Assembly: GCA_965115885.1 (NCBI GenBank)
Contig: OZ220479.1
Location: 310,001 to 374,000, forward strand
Source of the DNA: BD2-11 sp965115885
Lineage (GTDB): Bacteria; Gemmatimonadota; Gemmatimonadetes; Longimicrobiales; Gaopeijiaceae
Direction: 5' to 3'
Length of the DNA stretch: 64,000 nucleotides
This document shows positions 17,822 to 25,547 of this stretch, piece after piece. Positions within the stretch are counted from its first letter, which is position 1, and each line of letters starts with the position of its first letter. Made by a program: the position numbers and the translations under genes. The notes under the pieces were generated by a model. It did no database searches and was not told the DNA's origin. It saw only the letters and a program-made list of their open reading frames with translations.

Positions 17822-18210
17822 CGTCGTTCGCCTCCGATGCAGTCGAAGTCCGGGCCGCTCGGGACCCGGCGGATTGGAGCGGGAGCGCCGGGGAGCGCCG
17901 AGTCCGCCGCGAGCCCGGGAACGCCGGCCCCAAGGCTCGAACGCCCGAATCCGGGGACGAGCGGCGGAGGCCTTCGGCGCCCGATTCGGGTCGCAGGACC
18001 GGGACCGAACGCCCTGCCTTCCCCGTCGCATGAAAGCTAACGACTGCTCGGCGCTGCGTCCGTCGCTCCGAGGGGCGCAGCCCGCCGCCGGACGACTTCC
18101 GGGCGATTTTCCGGGTGTCCTGGATCCTGGTCGGCGTCCGGGCCGCCGGAGCGCTGGCCGTCACGACGATCACGGGCGTCGGGCCCGACTGGGATCGTCT
18201 CGGAGGCGCC

Positions 18211-18260
18211 GGGCGGGCGCGTTCCCCGCGCCGGGCGGGCGCGTTCCCCGCGCCGGGCGG
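18211..18260. repeat. 22-bp GC-rich tandem repeat, 2.3 units
   Basis: The unit GGGCGGGCGCGTTCCCCGCG plus CC occurs perfectly twice (18211-18232 and 18233-18254), followed by the first six bases of a third. It lies 33 bases upstream of the ftcD -35 box, so it could be replication slippage or a binding site array. Confidence 0.85.
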
Positions 18261-18292
18261 AGACCGCGCCTCTTCCGGGGATCGGAGCCGGG

Positions 18293-18321
18293 TTGTGGGG
18301 GCGTCGCCGTCGGGGTATGAT
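18293..18321 (+). promoter_or_regulatory. Sigma70-like promoter of ftcD operon (leaderless)
   Basis: TTGTGG at 18293-18298, a 17-base spacer and TATGAT at 18316-18321. The predicted transcription start falls on the A of the ftcD ATG at 18328, so the mRNA would have no leader and no ribosome binding site. Confidence 0.6.
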
Positions 18322-18327
18322 CCCGGC

Positions 18328-19230
18328 ATGACACCGGTCTTGGAAGCCGTTCCCAACTTCAGCGAAGGCCGGAACCCGTCTCTGGTTCGCGAAATCGTCC
18401 GAACCGTGGCCGCGGAGGGCGTCCGGGTGCTGGCCTGGAGCGCCGATCCGGACCACCACCGCTCGGTCGTCTCCTTCGCGGGCGCGCCCCGCGCCGTCGA
18501 ACGGGCGGCGCTGGCGGCGGCGCGGCTGGCGGTCGACGCCATCGACATGCGGCGGCACGCGGGCGTGCATCCGCGCGTGGGCGCTCTGGACGTGCTGCCC
18601 TTCGTCCCGGCCCGCGGCCTCGCCATGGAGGACGCGGTCGCGAGCGCGCGCAGGGTCGCGCGCGGGATCGCCGGGATGGGCGTTCCCGTGTACCTTTACG
18701 GAGCCGCGGGCGCGGGCCGCTCCCTCTCCTCCCTGAGGGCGGGAGGGTTCGAGGCGCTGGCGCGGAGCGTTCCGGCCGGCCGCGAGCCCGACGTTCTGCC
18801 CCCGTCCTGGAGCCGCCCGGGCGTCCACCCGACCGCGGGCGCGACCTGCGTCGGAGCCCGACCGCCCCTCCTGGCGTGGAACGTCGGCGTGGCGGGTCTG
18901 TCCCTGGAGCAGGTGCGGGGTATCGCGGGCCGGTTGCGCGAAACCGGCGGCGGGTTTGTCGGGCTCAGGGCTCTGGGGCTATATCTGCCCTCCAGCGAAG
19001 CGTTTCAGATCTCCATGAACCTGGAAGACATGGACAGCTCCCCGCCCATGCGCGTCTTCGAAGCCGTCGAAGCGGAGGTGGACCGGCTGGGCGGCCGCGT
19101 GACGCGGACCGAGGTGATCGGGACCCTTCCCGAGGCCCTGGTGCTTCCCGCGGCCGCCTCTCGGCTCCGGCTGCTCGACCCCGACCCGTCGCGGTTGCGG
19201 GGGGCTCTGCTCGCGGAGGCGCGTCCGTGA
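18328..19230 (+). CDS. ftcD: Glutamate formimidoyltransferase
   Basis: 300 residues from ATG 18328. The enzyme moves the formimino group from N-formimidoyl-glutamate to tetrahydrofolate in histidine breakdown. N-terminal VLEAVPNFSEGRN, the DPDHHRSVVSF motif and RHAGVHPRVGALDVLPFVP are diagnostic for the family. Only the transferase part (formiminotransferase N- and C-subdomains, to QISMNLED and beyond) is present; the cyclodeaminase domain of the mammalian fusion is absent, normal for bacteria. A promoter-like TATGAT places the start of transcription at the ATG. The stop overlaps the GTG of the next gene. No other hut genes are in the window. Confidence 0.9.
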   Translation: MTPVLEAVPNFSEGRNPSLVREIVRTVAAEGVRVLAWSADPDHHRSVVSFAGAPRAVERAALAAARLAVDAIDMRRHAGVHPRVGALDVLPFVPARGLAMEDAVASARRVARGIAGMGVPVYLYGAAGAGRSLSSLRAGGFEALARSVPAGREPDVLPPSWSRPGVHPTAGATCVGARPPLLAWNVGVAGLSLEQVRGIAGRLRETGGGFVGLRALGLYLPSSEAFQISMNLEDMDSSPPMRVFEAVEAEVDRLGGRVTRTEVIGTLPEALVLPAAASRLRLLDPDPSRLRGALLAEARP

Positions 19231-19901
19231 CCGCCGCCGGGGACCCGCGGCCGCCCTCCGGTCCGCGGCGAGGGACGAGGATCGAGCCCGGCCCGCCCGC
19301 CGGGTACGTGGACCTCGGGGCGACGATCCTGGACGACGGGCCGGCGGCTCCGGCCGAGACCCGGATCACCGCGGAGGACCGGCAGACCGATCCCGGCGAG
19401 GACTTCGCGACCGCCTTGTCGCGGTTCCGCGCCCGGTTGGGCCGCAGCCTGCCCCCGGGGAACGGCCGCACGCGCCAGGACATGGGCGTCGCGTACCGGA
19501 CCATGGGGCTCGTCCAGGAGGCCATCGGCGAGTTCCAGCAGGCCGTCCGGGAGGATCCCGCGAGCCTGGGGGCGTACGAGATGCTGGGCCGTTGCTTTCT
19601 CGACGCGGGCGAGCCCGACCTCGCGATCGGCGCGCTGGGCAAAGCCCTCGAACCGCCCCTGGGGAGCGAGGACGAACTCCTGGGCGTCCACTACTACATG
19701 GCGTGCGCCCACGAGGCGGCCGGCGATCCCGAGGCGGCGTACGGCTTCTACAGGAGGATCCTGGCCGTCGAAATCGATTTCCAGGATGCCGGAGCGCGCT
19801 TCCGAGAGCTCGGCAGGACGCTCGGGGAGCCGACCGGCGGCGCCTCGCCCGCTTCCGGGTCCGGCCCTCCGGGCCCACCCCGTTCCGGAAGAGGGCGTTG
19901 A
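19227..19901 (+). CDS. TPR-repeat protein
   Basis: 224 residues from GTG 19227, overlapping the ftcD stop by 4 bases. An acidic, Pro-rich N-terminal 60 residues precede about three tetratricopeptide repeats (MGVAYRTMGLVQEAIGEFQQ, GAYEMLGRCFLDAGEPDLAI, and YYMACAHEAAGDPEAAYGFY). TPRs bind partner proteins, so this is probably a scaffold; no signal peptide, so cytoplasmic. In related genomes such proteins lie next to polyprenyl synthases and FtsK-type genes, but the partner is unknown. The stop overlaps the TTG start of the prenyltransferase gene. Confidence 0.7.
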   Translation: MTAAGDPRPPSGPRRGTRIEPGPPAGYVDLGATILDDGPAAPAETRITAEDRQTDPGEDFATALSRFRARLGRSLPPGNGRTRQDMGVAYRTMGLVQEAIGEFQQAVREDPASLGAYEMLGRCFLDAGEPDLAIGALGKALEPPLGSEDELLGVHYYMACAHEAAGDPEAAYGFYRRILAVEIDFQDAGARFRELGRTLGEPTGGASPASGSGPPGPPRSGRGR

Positions 19902-20905
19902 CCCGGTCCGTCACCGAGACCCCCTCCACGCTCGCCCACATCCGGGAGCCGGTGCGGGAGGACCTGGAGCGCGTCCGGGAGGAGCTTCGGCGCATCGTGC
20001 GCGCGAACCTGGGGATGACCGACGAGGTCAACCGCTATCTCCTGCTCATGCGGGGCAAGATGTTGCGCCCCACCCTGGTGCTCCTGGCGGACCGGGTCTG
20101 CGGGGGGAACGGGAACGCCGCCGTGACCCTGGCGGCGGCGGTCGAACTGGTGCATCTCGCGACCCTGGTGCACGACGACGCCGTGGACCATTCCGTGCTG
20201 CGCCGCGGCCTTCCGACGGTCAACGCGCTCTGGACCCACCAGATCGCGATCATCATGGGGGACTACCTGTACAGCCGCTCGGTCACCGAGCTGACGCGCG
20301 TCGGCAACCTGGAGGCGCTTCGCCGTCTGGCGGTCGCCGCCAACGAGATGAGCCTGGGCGAAATGCGCCAGCTCGCCTCCTACGACGCCTTGGAATTCTC
20401 CGAGGAGGACTACTACGCTCTGATCGAGGCCAAGACCGCCTCCCTGATGGCCGCGTCCTGCGAGATCGGGGCGCTGGCCGGCGGCGGCGGCGGGCCGGAA
20501 CGGCGAACTTCGGCGCTCGGCCGCTTCGGGCGCAATCTCGGGATGGCGTTCCAGATCGCCGACGATCTGCTGGACTACACGGGGACCAAGGCCGTGACCG
20601 GCAAGCCCACCGGCCACGACCTGCGTCAGCGGAAGGTCACGCTGCCCCTGGTCGGGGCGATGAAGGCCGCGGGGAGCGGGGAACGGGAGCGGATCCGCCG
20701 TTTCTTCTCCCGCCGCGATCCCTCCGACGGGGAGATCGCGGAGCTGATCGGACTGGTGGGAGAGCTCGGGGGGCTCGAGTACGCGCGCGAACGGGCGGAG
20801 CGCTACGGCGCCTGGGCGGCGGCGGCGCTCGAGGATCTGGAGGCGGGGGCGGCGAAGCGGGCGTTGCTGACCTCCATCGCGTACGTGGTCGACCGGCGCC
20901 GATGA
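19898..20905 (+). CDS. Long-chain polyprenyl diphosphate synthase
   Basis: 335 residues from TTG 19898 (TTGA overlap with the TPR stop); no better start lies between it and the first conserved helix. This is a trans-prenyltransferase that chains isopentenyl diphosphate units, probably for the quinone side chain. The first Asp-rich motif is LVHDDAVD with LRRGLPTVN after it, and the second is QIADDLLDYTG followed by GKPTGHDLRQRKVTLPL. The residues before the first motif (VELVHLATL) are small to medium, compatible with long products (C30-C50), in the manner of IspB/HepT, but chain length cannot be set by eye. The neighbours tatA and DUF4321 point to a membrane-related cluster. Confidence 0.88.
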   Translation: MTRSVTETPSTLAHIREPVREDLERVREELRRIVRANLGMTDEVNRYLLLMRGKMLRPTLVLLADRVCGGNGNAAVTLAAAVELVHLATLVHDDAVDHSVLRRGLPTVNALWTHQIAIIMGDYLYSRSVTELTRVGNLEALRRLAVAANEMSLGEMRQLASYDALEFSEEDYYALIEAKTASLMAASCEIGALAGGGGGPERRTSALGRFGRNLGMAFQIADDLLDYTGTKAVTGKPTGHDLRQRKVTLPLVGAMKAAGSGERERIRRFFSRRDPSDGEIAELIGLVGELGGLEYARERAERYGAWAAAALEDLEAGAAKRALLTSIAYVVDRRR

Positions 20906-20995
20906 GGAAGCGCCGCGGAGTCGGCGGCCGGGCGGCGCGGGAGAAATCGTTCAACAAACGCCGCGGGCCGGGCGCCCGGGGCAGGAGGACGTGAA

Positions 20996-21277
20996 GTGGC
21001 AACGCTGCTCGAAGCGCGCAACAGGTCGGCTTCCAGGTTCGTGGTGGTTCTGGTGTCCGGGTTCGTCCTGGGCGCCCTGCTGACCCGTCTCGCGCAGTTC
21101 ATGCCCGAAAGCGCGACCCGCGAATTTCTGACCGCCGCGGTGACCGCGAGCCTGGGTCCGGTCTCCGTCGGGCTGGTCTCCCTGGACCTCACGCTCGGGC
21201 CGCTGGCGTTCCATTTCAACGTGCTCACGCTGGCCGGGATCGGGGTCGTGACCCCGATCGTGCGCGCCTGGCTGTAG
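20996..21277 (+). CDS. DUF4321-like small membrane protein
   Basis: 93 residues from GTG 20996 with a strong AGGAGG at about 20982-20987. Two hydrophobic segments (FVVVLVSGFVLGALLTRLAQ and LNVLTLAGIG-type C-terminal helix) flank a strand-like VSVGLVSLDLTLGPLAFHF section. This is the plan of DUF4321 proteins, small inner-membrane proteins of unknown function. The assignment is by overall pattern. It lies between the prenyl synthase and tatA and is probably co-transcribed with the former. Confidence 0.6.
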   Translation: MATLLEARNRSASRFVVVLVSGFVLGALLTRLAQFMPESATREFLTAAVTASLGPVSVGLVSLDLTLGPLAFHFNVLTLAGIGVVTPIVRAWL

Positions 21278-21386
21278 CGCGGCCGGACCCCGGCGCGCGT
21301 GACGCCGGTACGAGCATGGGTTAGATTGACGGAACGCGTGGAAACGACCCGTAGGCTTCGCCGGTCATCGGCGGGAAGGAGGTGTC

Positions 21387-21668
21387 ATGGGACTCGGACT
21401 CGGAATGTGGGAGATCATCCTGATCTTCATGGCGTTCCTGCTTCTCTTCGGCGCCAAGCGCCTCCCCGAAATCGGCTCGGCCCTGGGCAAGGGGATTCGC
21501 GAGTTCAAGGGCTCGGTGCGCGACATCGAGCGCGAGCTGAAGGTTCCCCCGCAGCCCAGGATGGTGGCGCCCTCTCCGGCGGAGAGCTCGGAAGAGGGGG
21601 CCGGAGAGCCGCGCAAGCTCGGAAGCCGCACCGAGACCGGGGCGGAGGCCGGGACGCCGGCCGCGTAG
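21387..21668 (+). CDS. tatA: Twin-arginine translocase TatA/E subunit
   Basis: 93 residues from ATG 21387 with AAGGAGG 7-8 bases upstream. One N-terminal transmembrane helix (MWEIILIFMAFLLLFGAKRL) leads into the hinge LPEIGSALGKGIREFKG and an amphipathic helix, then an acidic, Pro-rich tail, as in TatA/TatE. It forms the pore or membrane-thinning component that lets TatBC export folded proteins. No tatB or tatC is adjacent; a stand-alone tatA is common in this kind of genome. The FG pair after the helix and the absence of the TatB-type longer tail favour TatA. Confidence 0.88.
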   Translation: MGLGLGMWEIILIFMAFLLLFGAKRLPEIGSALGKGIREFKGSVRDIERELKVPPQPRMVAPSPAESSEEGAGEPRKLGSRTETGAEAGTPAA

Positions 21669-21894
21669 GGGCCGGGGGCGCGTTTCGATTTCGACCGTCG
21701 GCGCGCTGGGGGCTGAGCTGAGGCCTTGGACGAACTCGCCGAGGCCTTAGGGAACGGCCGTGTGGAGCCTCTTTCGAAAGAAGGCGTGACCTTGGATCCG
21801 GGGGGGGCATGTGGATGGGGGATCGTGCAAAGTCCGCGCGGATTCCTACGCTCCGGAGGTGCGGGAGCGGCGGATAACCGCAGGGAGAACGGTA

Positions 21895-22406
21895 ATGCGC
21901 GTCCCCGAGAGTCCCGTAATGGTTGCGGTCGCGTTGCTGGCGGCCTGCGTCGTGGCGGTTTTCTCGACGCCGTCCGGTCTGGCCGGGCAGGACGCGGATG
22001 TTGAGTTCGACAGGTTCCAGCTGTACACTGCGTGTGCGAGGGTTGGCGTATGGGTCTCTGTCCATGAGAGCGAAGAAGGAGACCTTGCGGGCTTGACGGA
22101 GGCGTCCGTGCGAACTGCCGTTGTCAGCCGACTGAGGTCGGCCAGAATTTATGAGGGTGACGGCGCCGGGCCTTATCTGGATGTTCTTGTTCACGGTGTC
22201 GGAAACGCTTTCCGTGTCGAGGTGGGGCTCGCAAAGTACTCTTCGATCCTTATAGCAGAAACAGCTTCTACGCCTGGGCATGGGAATCGGGAGGCACAGG
22301 GACACACGGACGGAGTAGCCAATATGTGCGCGGTGCTGTGGCCGAACAGATGGACTGGTTCATCGATGAATACCTGCGCGTGAACGAAACTGCGTGCTCC
22401 CGATGA
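21895..22406 (+). pseudogene. Exported protein of unknown family, frameshifted
   Basis: ATG 21895 follows GGGAGAA. The N-terminus is a signal peptide (VMVAVALLAACVVAVFSTPS, then GLAGQ). The mature part (DRFQLYTACARVGVWVSVHE, RTAVVSRLRSARIYEG, YLDVLVHGVG) reads well until about residue 114. The same frame then loses sense, while the +1 frame from about 22245 continues as DPYSRNSFYAWAWESG, QMDWFIDEYLRVNETACSR to a TGA at 22404-22406, matching the C-terminal style of the same kind of protein. A one-base indel near 22237-22245 (or a sequencing error) therefore splits the gene. Function unknown. Confidence 0.65.
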
Positions 22407-22433
22407 ATGAAGAGAACGCGACCCGCCGACTAT

Positions 22434-22617
22434 GCCGAACTTCCAGCGTACAAAACGGGCTAACCGACTGTTTCGTGGTGAGTTGTCTGCGTTTCGGAAG
22501 TGTACGCTACTGGGCACAAGTCATGGACGGACGCCGAGCAGCCGGAAGACTTCCGCTTGTAGCGAGGTGGGGCTGGCGATCACTTCGGCGGCCACAGCCC
22601 CCTCGGCGGCAGGTTGG
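22434..22617. mobile_element. Truncated IS1634-type end (copy of the 11.1 kb element)
   Basis: 184 bases nearly identical to the left end of the IS at 11106-11290: it begins with the same GCCGAACTTCC, has GCTAACC at the same distance, and encodes the same transposase C-terminus on the minus strand (AAEGAVAAEVIASPTSLQAE). Homology stops abruptly at about 22617, where integrase sequence begins, so only the end of the element remains. Confidence 0.85.
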
Positions 22618-22905
22618 TGTGCTGGTAGCAACGGAGCACGGTCTCGGCCTTCCTCCAGCCGTCGAGCCCGCACAGCACCTTGAGCGGCAGGTCCATGAGA
22701 TCGGAGGCGAGCTTTCGCTTCAGCGAGTGCCAGCACCTGCGGGGCTTCGGCTCGAACTTGGCGAGCCTCTCGGCCTTCTTCCACCAAGCGCGCCATCGCG
22801 ACGGAACCACCCACTCCGCAGTATTCCGCGGGGAGGGCAACACCGGCGTGTCCCTCAACGCCCGAACCCGAGACCGACTTGGGCGCGCCACCTGGAGCTT
22901 GAGCT
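22618..22905 (-). pseudogene. Tyrosine integrase, C-terminal half
   Basis: Minus-strand fragment with the catalytic C-terminus that the integrase at 5585-6445 lacks: CWHSLKRKLASDLMDLPLKV (the H-x-L-x-R box, with Lys near the second Arg) and GWRKAETVLRCYQH, containing the nucleophilic Tyr. It is fused in frame to the IS remnant after CYQHTN. N-terminal parts are missing. It and the N-terminal half at 5.6 kb are on the same strand and nearly complementary, so they may derive from one split gene or from two relatives. Confidence 0.75.
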
Positions 22906-23058
22906 CGTGCCCTGCGACTACCGGATCAAGCTGAGCCCGCTACCGAAGGTCAAGGCGAACAAGAGGCTCAAGTTCCGCGTGACGGGGCATCGGAGCGGAG
23001 GAGCATCGGCCCGGGCGCTGCGCGGCGGACGCCGTGATCGCGTCTCGTCCCCGTTCCC

Positions 23059-23655
23059 CTACGTCTCGTCGTCGTCCTCGATCACCGCGAGGCCGCGCGG
23101 ATTGCGGAGTCGCCAACGCTGCCCTTCGCGAACCAGGTCGCCTTCCAGCGACACGTCCAGGCGAGCCTCGTGGGCCCTGGTGATCTCGCTGTAGTCCGCC
23201 TCTTCGTTGTAGAAATCCATCCAGTCCCCGACCACGCGCCGTGCCTCGACCCCGTCTTCGAGCTCCCGCAGATGGATCGCTTCGTACTTCAGCGACCTCC
23301 ACAACCGCTCGATGAAAGTGTTGTCCAAATACCGCCCGCGACCGTCCATCGAGAACCGAATCTCCGCGCCCAAGACCCGCTCCGCGAACGCCTCGCTCGT
23401 GAACTGCGACCCTTGGTCCGTGTTGAAGATCTCCGGAGTCCCCCGGCCCAAAGCCTCGTCCAGCGCGCTCACGCAGAAGGACGCGTCCATCGTGTTCGAC
23501 AGCTGCCACGCGAGCATGTGGCGAGTCGCCCAGTCCATCACCGCGACCAGATAGAAAAACCATGGGCCACAGGAACATAGACGATATCCGTACACCATAC
23601 CTGATTCGCCCGCGAGACTTCCACGCCGCGCAACAGGTAGGGGAACACCTACGGC
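23059..23655 (-). pseudogene. IS3-family transposase (OrfB) remnant, frameshifted
   Basis: Retroviral-integrase-type transposase piece. The 5' part in one frame reads YLLRGVEVSRANQVWCTDIV then PVAHGF (first Asp); a run of five A on the plus strand (about 23557-23561) marks a one-base loss, after which the other frame continues FYLVAVMDWATRHMLAWQLS, FNTDQGSQFTSEAF (second Asp) and RYLDNTFIERLWRSLKYEAI (Glu). The front half of OrfB and OrfA are missing. After DWMDFYN the C-terminus (to EDDDET at 23059) is not IS3-like, so the 3' end may also be chimeric. It abuts the dam stop. Confidence 0.75.
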
Positions 23656-24515
23656 GAATGCCAGCGAATCGACGCCGAGCCGGTGTCCGCGGGGAGAATC
23701 ATCCAACGAGGGGCAATCAGAAGCTCGCCTCCGCGCCTACGACTGGACGCCGAATAACGGAGGGAATAGGATCTGACCGTCGCCCAATCGTCGTAAAGCG
23801 CTCGCACATCCGCGCAGTCGTCGTAGGTCAGTACCCACGGGCTACCTTTCATCGTCCGCAGAACCTGAGCGAGCCGCGCATGATACGGGACATCAAGGGC
23901 ATTCAGATACAGCGTAGGTCCTTTCCCGAAGTACGGCGGATCGATGAAGAAGAACGTGTCAGCATCCGCGAGACTCCGAATGAAATCGATGCCGTCCAGC
24001 GCGGATAGGTGGATCCGCGACGCCCGCCGAGCGACTCGTTGACAGCGCTCCACCAGACCCTGCCGGTTGAAACGAGCGCCAAGGCGCCACTTCCCAGTTT
24101 GCTCGATTCCGCCGATCGGACCCCCGTTGCGGATAATCCCAGAGCGATTACAGCGGTTCAGGTAGAACGCTGCGAACGCCCGTTCCAGCCGTGACGCCGA
24201 GCTAGGATCGCGGTAGATCGCCCGCTGGCGGAGCCATTCGCCTATCGTGAGCGGCGCGATATGGATCATTTCCGAGAACTGGTCGATCCGCTCTAGGACC
24301 GCCCACCAAATGTCCGAAACAGCTTCATCGATATCGTTGATGTGGATTGCCGGGACCTCCCCGCGAAACAACAGCGTCAACGCCGCCCCAGCGCCACCCG
24401 CGTACGGTTCGGCGAAATCCCGGTCTCGAAGTCGATTGGCGATCCGCACGCGGTTGAGGAGCCCCGCCATAGCGGACTTCCCTCCCGGGTACCGAAGAGG
24501 GCTAGCAGTCCCCAT
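23649..24515 (-). CDS. D12-class DNA adenine methylase (Dam-like)
   Basis: 288 residues from ATG 24515. It transfers methyl from SAM to adenine N6. Motif X is PLRYPGGKSAM, motif I FAEPYAGGAGAALTLL, and the catalytic motif IV is FFFIDPPYFGKG, in the alpha-class order of Dam/DpnM enzymes; the target-recognition region lies between. The family usually ends shortly after RRGGELLIAPRWMIL, so the last dozen codons here probably come from the IS3 insertion that ends at 23655. It is the third gene of a minus-strand operon with a nuclease-like and a ParB-like gene, which suggests it protects host DNA from the neighbouring nuclease. Confidence 0.85.
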   Translation of the reverse strand: MGTASPLRYPGGKSAMAGLLNRVRIANRLRDRDFAEPYAGGAGAALTLLFRGEVPAIHINDIDEAVSDIWWAVLERIDQFSEMIHIAPLTIGEWLRQRAIYRDPSSASRLERAFAAFYLNRCNRSGIIRNGGPIGGIEQTGKWRLGARFNRQGLVERCQRVARRASRIHLSALDGIDFIRSLADADTFFFIDPPYFGKGPTLYLNALDVPYHARLAQVLRTMKGSPWVLTYDDCADVRALYDDWATVRSYSLRYSASSRRRGGELLIAPRWMILPADTGSASIRWHSP

Positions 24516-24617
24516 CTCACGACACCCCTACCAGAAAGCCATCGTTCGCACGCGAACGGCGCTCGGGCGGAAGGAAGCCAGCCGCCCGGAGCCGTCCCCG
24601 GCGGATCGTGGTCGGCT

Positions 24618-25547
24618 TCAAGAGCGATGCTCTTGCAGCGAGGCCTCGATCCACTTCCGGAGCCGCTCGTCAAGTCGACTGTCCATGGTGTCCGAGCATA
24701 GCGCCGAGATACGGCATCGGTCGAGCAGGATCTGGTCGCGCCCCGCGTCGCTCGCGTCCCCTCCCGACAAAGCTCGCGGGACGAAGAATGCCGGAATCGG
24801 ATCCACGGCGATTGGTCTGGCGAAGTTCCTCTTGCACCAGCGTCGCGGTTGGAGTTCGCGTGCCTTGTTTTTCCAATGTCGGCCGGCCGCGCACTGGCCG
24901 AACAGGATCAGTTTCGAGGCTCTCCGGTCTGGGAACTCCTTCCACGCCACGACATCGAGACCATCGTCCCGGCTCCGATTCAGATTCTCCTGATCCGCGC
25001 ACGCCTCCCCCTCGCGCAAGAGACTGGCTAAGTGGGAGACTGCTTCACGGAAGCTCGCCGGAAGGTCGCGCCGGGGCGATCCGAACACGACCGCCTGGCT
25101 GCTGTCACCGAGATACCGACCGGCAGCTGTCGCGCTCAACTCTTCGAAGAGCGTGTAGACCGTGGTGCCATCGTGGTGGCTGTCCGTGAAGCCAAGAGAC
25201 ACGAGCAACTGAAACAAGTAGGGCGAAGGGCGGCCACCAAGCTGAAGCCCATGTTGGCCGACGTCAAACGGGTAGGCGTCACCGGGTCCGCATGCTTGAG
25301 CCCTGTCGCCAAGCGTTTGGATCCACTCGTCCAGTCGCGTCTCGAATGGCTCGATGTCTTGCCATCCTGCCTCGGGTGGTTCCCTCCCGCGCTCCGCGTA
25401 GGTCGCGGTCGCTTCCTCCTCGGAGACGGTGCGCCGGAGTTGGCCAATCACATCGGCCCACGCGAGGTAGCCGGTGGCGTTCACCAAGCAGGCCCACTCC
25501 AGGCGGTCGGCAGCTTTCTCGGCCGCCAAACTCGCGTCGACGGTCAA
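24618..25547 (-). CDS. Putative PD-(D/E)XK-type nuclease of a Dam/ParB module
   Basis: 309 residues from an initiation codon at 25547, overlapping the ParB-like stop by 4 bases. I do not recognise a named family. The C-terminal half has DDGLDVVAWKEFPD then KLILFGQCAAGRHWKNKARE; an Asp, a short spacer and a strand ending in Q-C-A-x-G with a following Trp and Lys is the shape of a PD-(D/E)XK restriction-type active site, with Gln in the place of the second acid. The N-terminal half is helical with YTLFEELSATAAGRYLG. No signal or membrane segment. A restriction role beside a Dam methylase is inferred. Alternative: a non-catalytic partner of the methylase. Confidence 0.6.
   Translation of the reverse strand: MTVDASLAAEKAADRLEWACLVNATGYLAWADVIGQLRRTVSEEEATATYAERGREPPEAGWQDIEPFETRLDEWIQTLGDRAQACGPGDAYPFDVGQHGLQLGGRPSPYLFQLLVSLGFTDSHHDGTTVYTLFEELSATAAGRYLGDSSQAVVFGSPRRDLPASFREAVSHLASLLREGEACADQENLNRSRDDGLDVVAWKEFPDRRASKLILFGQCAAGRHWKNKARELQPRRWCKRNFARPIAVDPIPAFFVPRALSGGDASDAGRDQILLDRCRISALCSDTMDSRLDERLRKWIEASLQEHRS

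Larger units (their letters stand above)
17822..18327. other. Divergent intergenic region
   Basis: About 500 bases between the minus-strand SDR/hydantoinase operon and the plus-strand ftcD operon. No gene is supported. It contains a 22-bp tandem repeat (18211-18260) and the ftcD promoter (18293-18321). Confidence 0.6.

Noticed and set aside
20902..20994. 30-codon basic frame overlapping the prenyl synthase stop (ATGA)
   Set aside because: Arg/Gly-rich composition typical of random high-GC DNA, no family; the overlap can be chance and the space is needed for the ribosome binding site of the DUF4321 gene.
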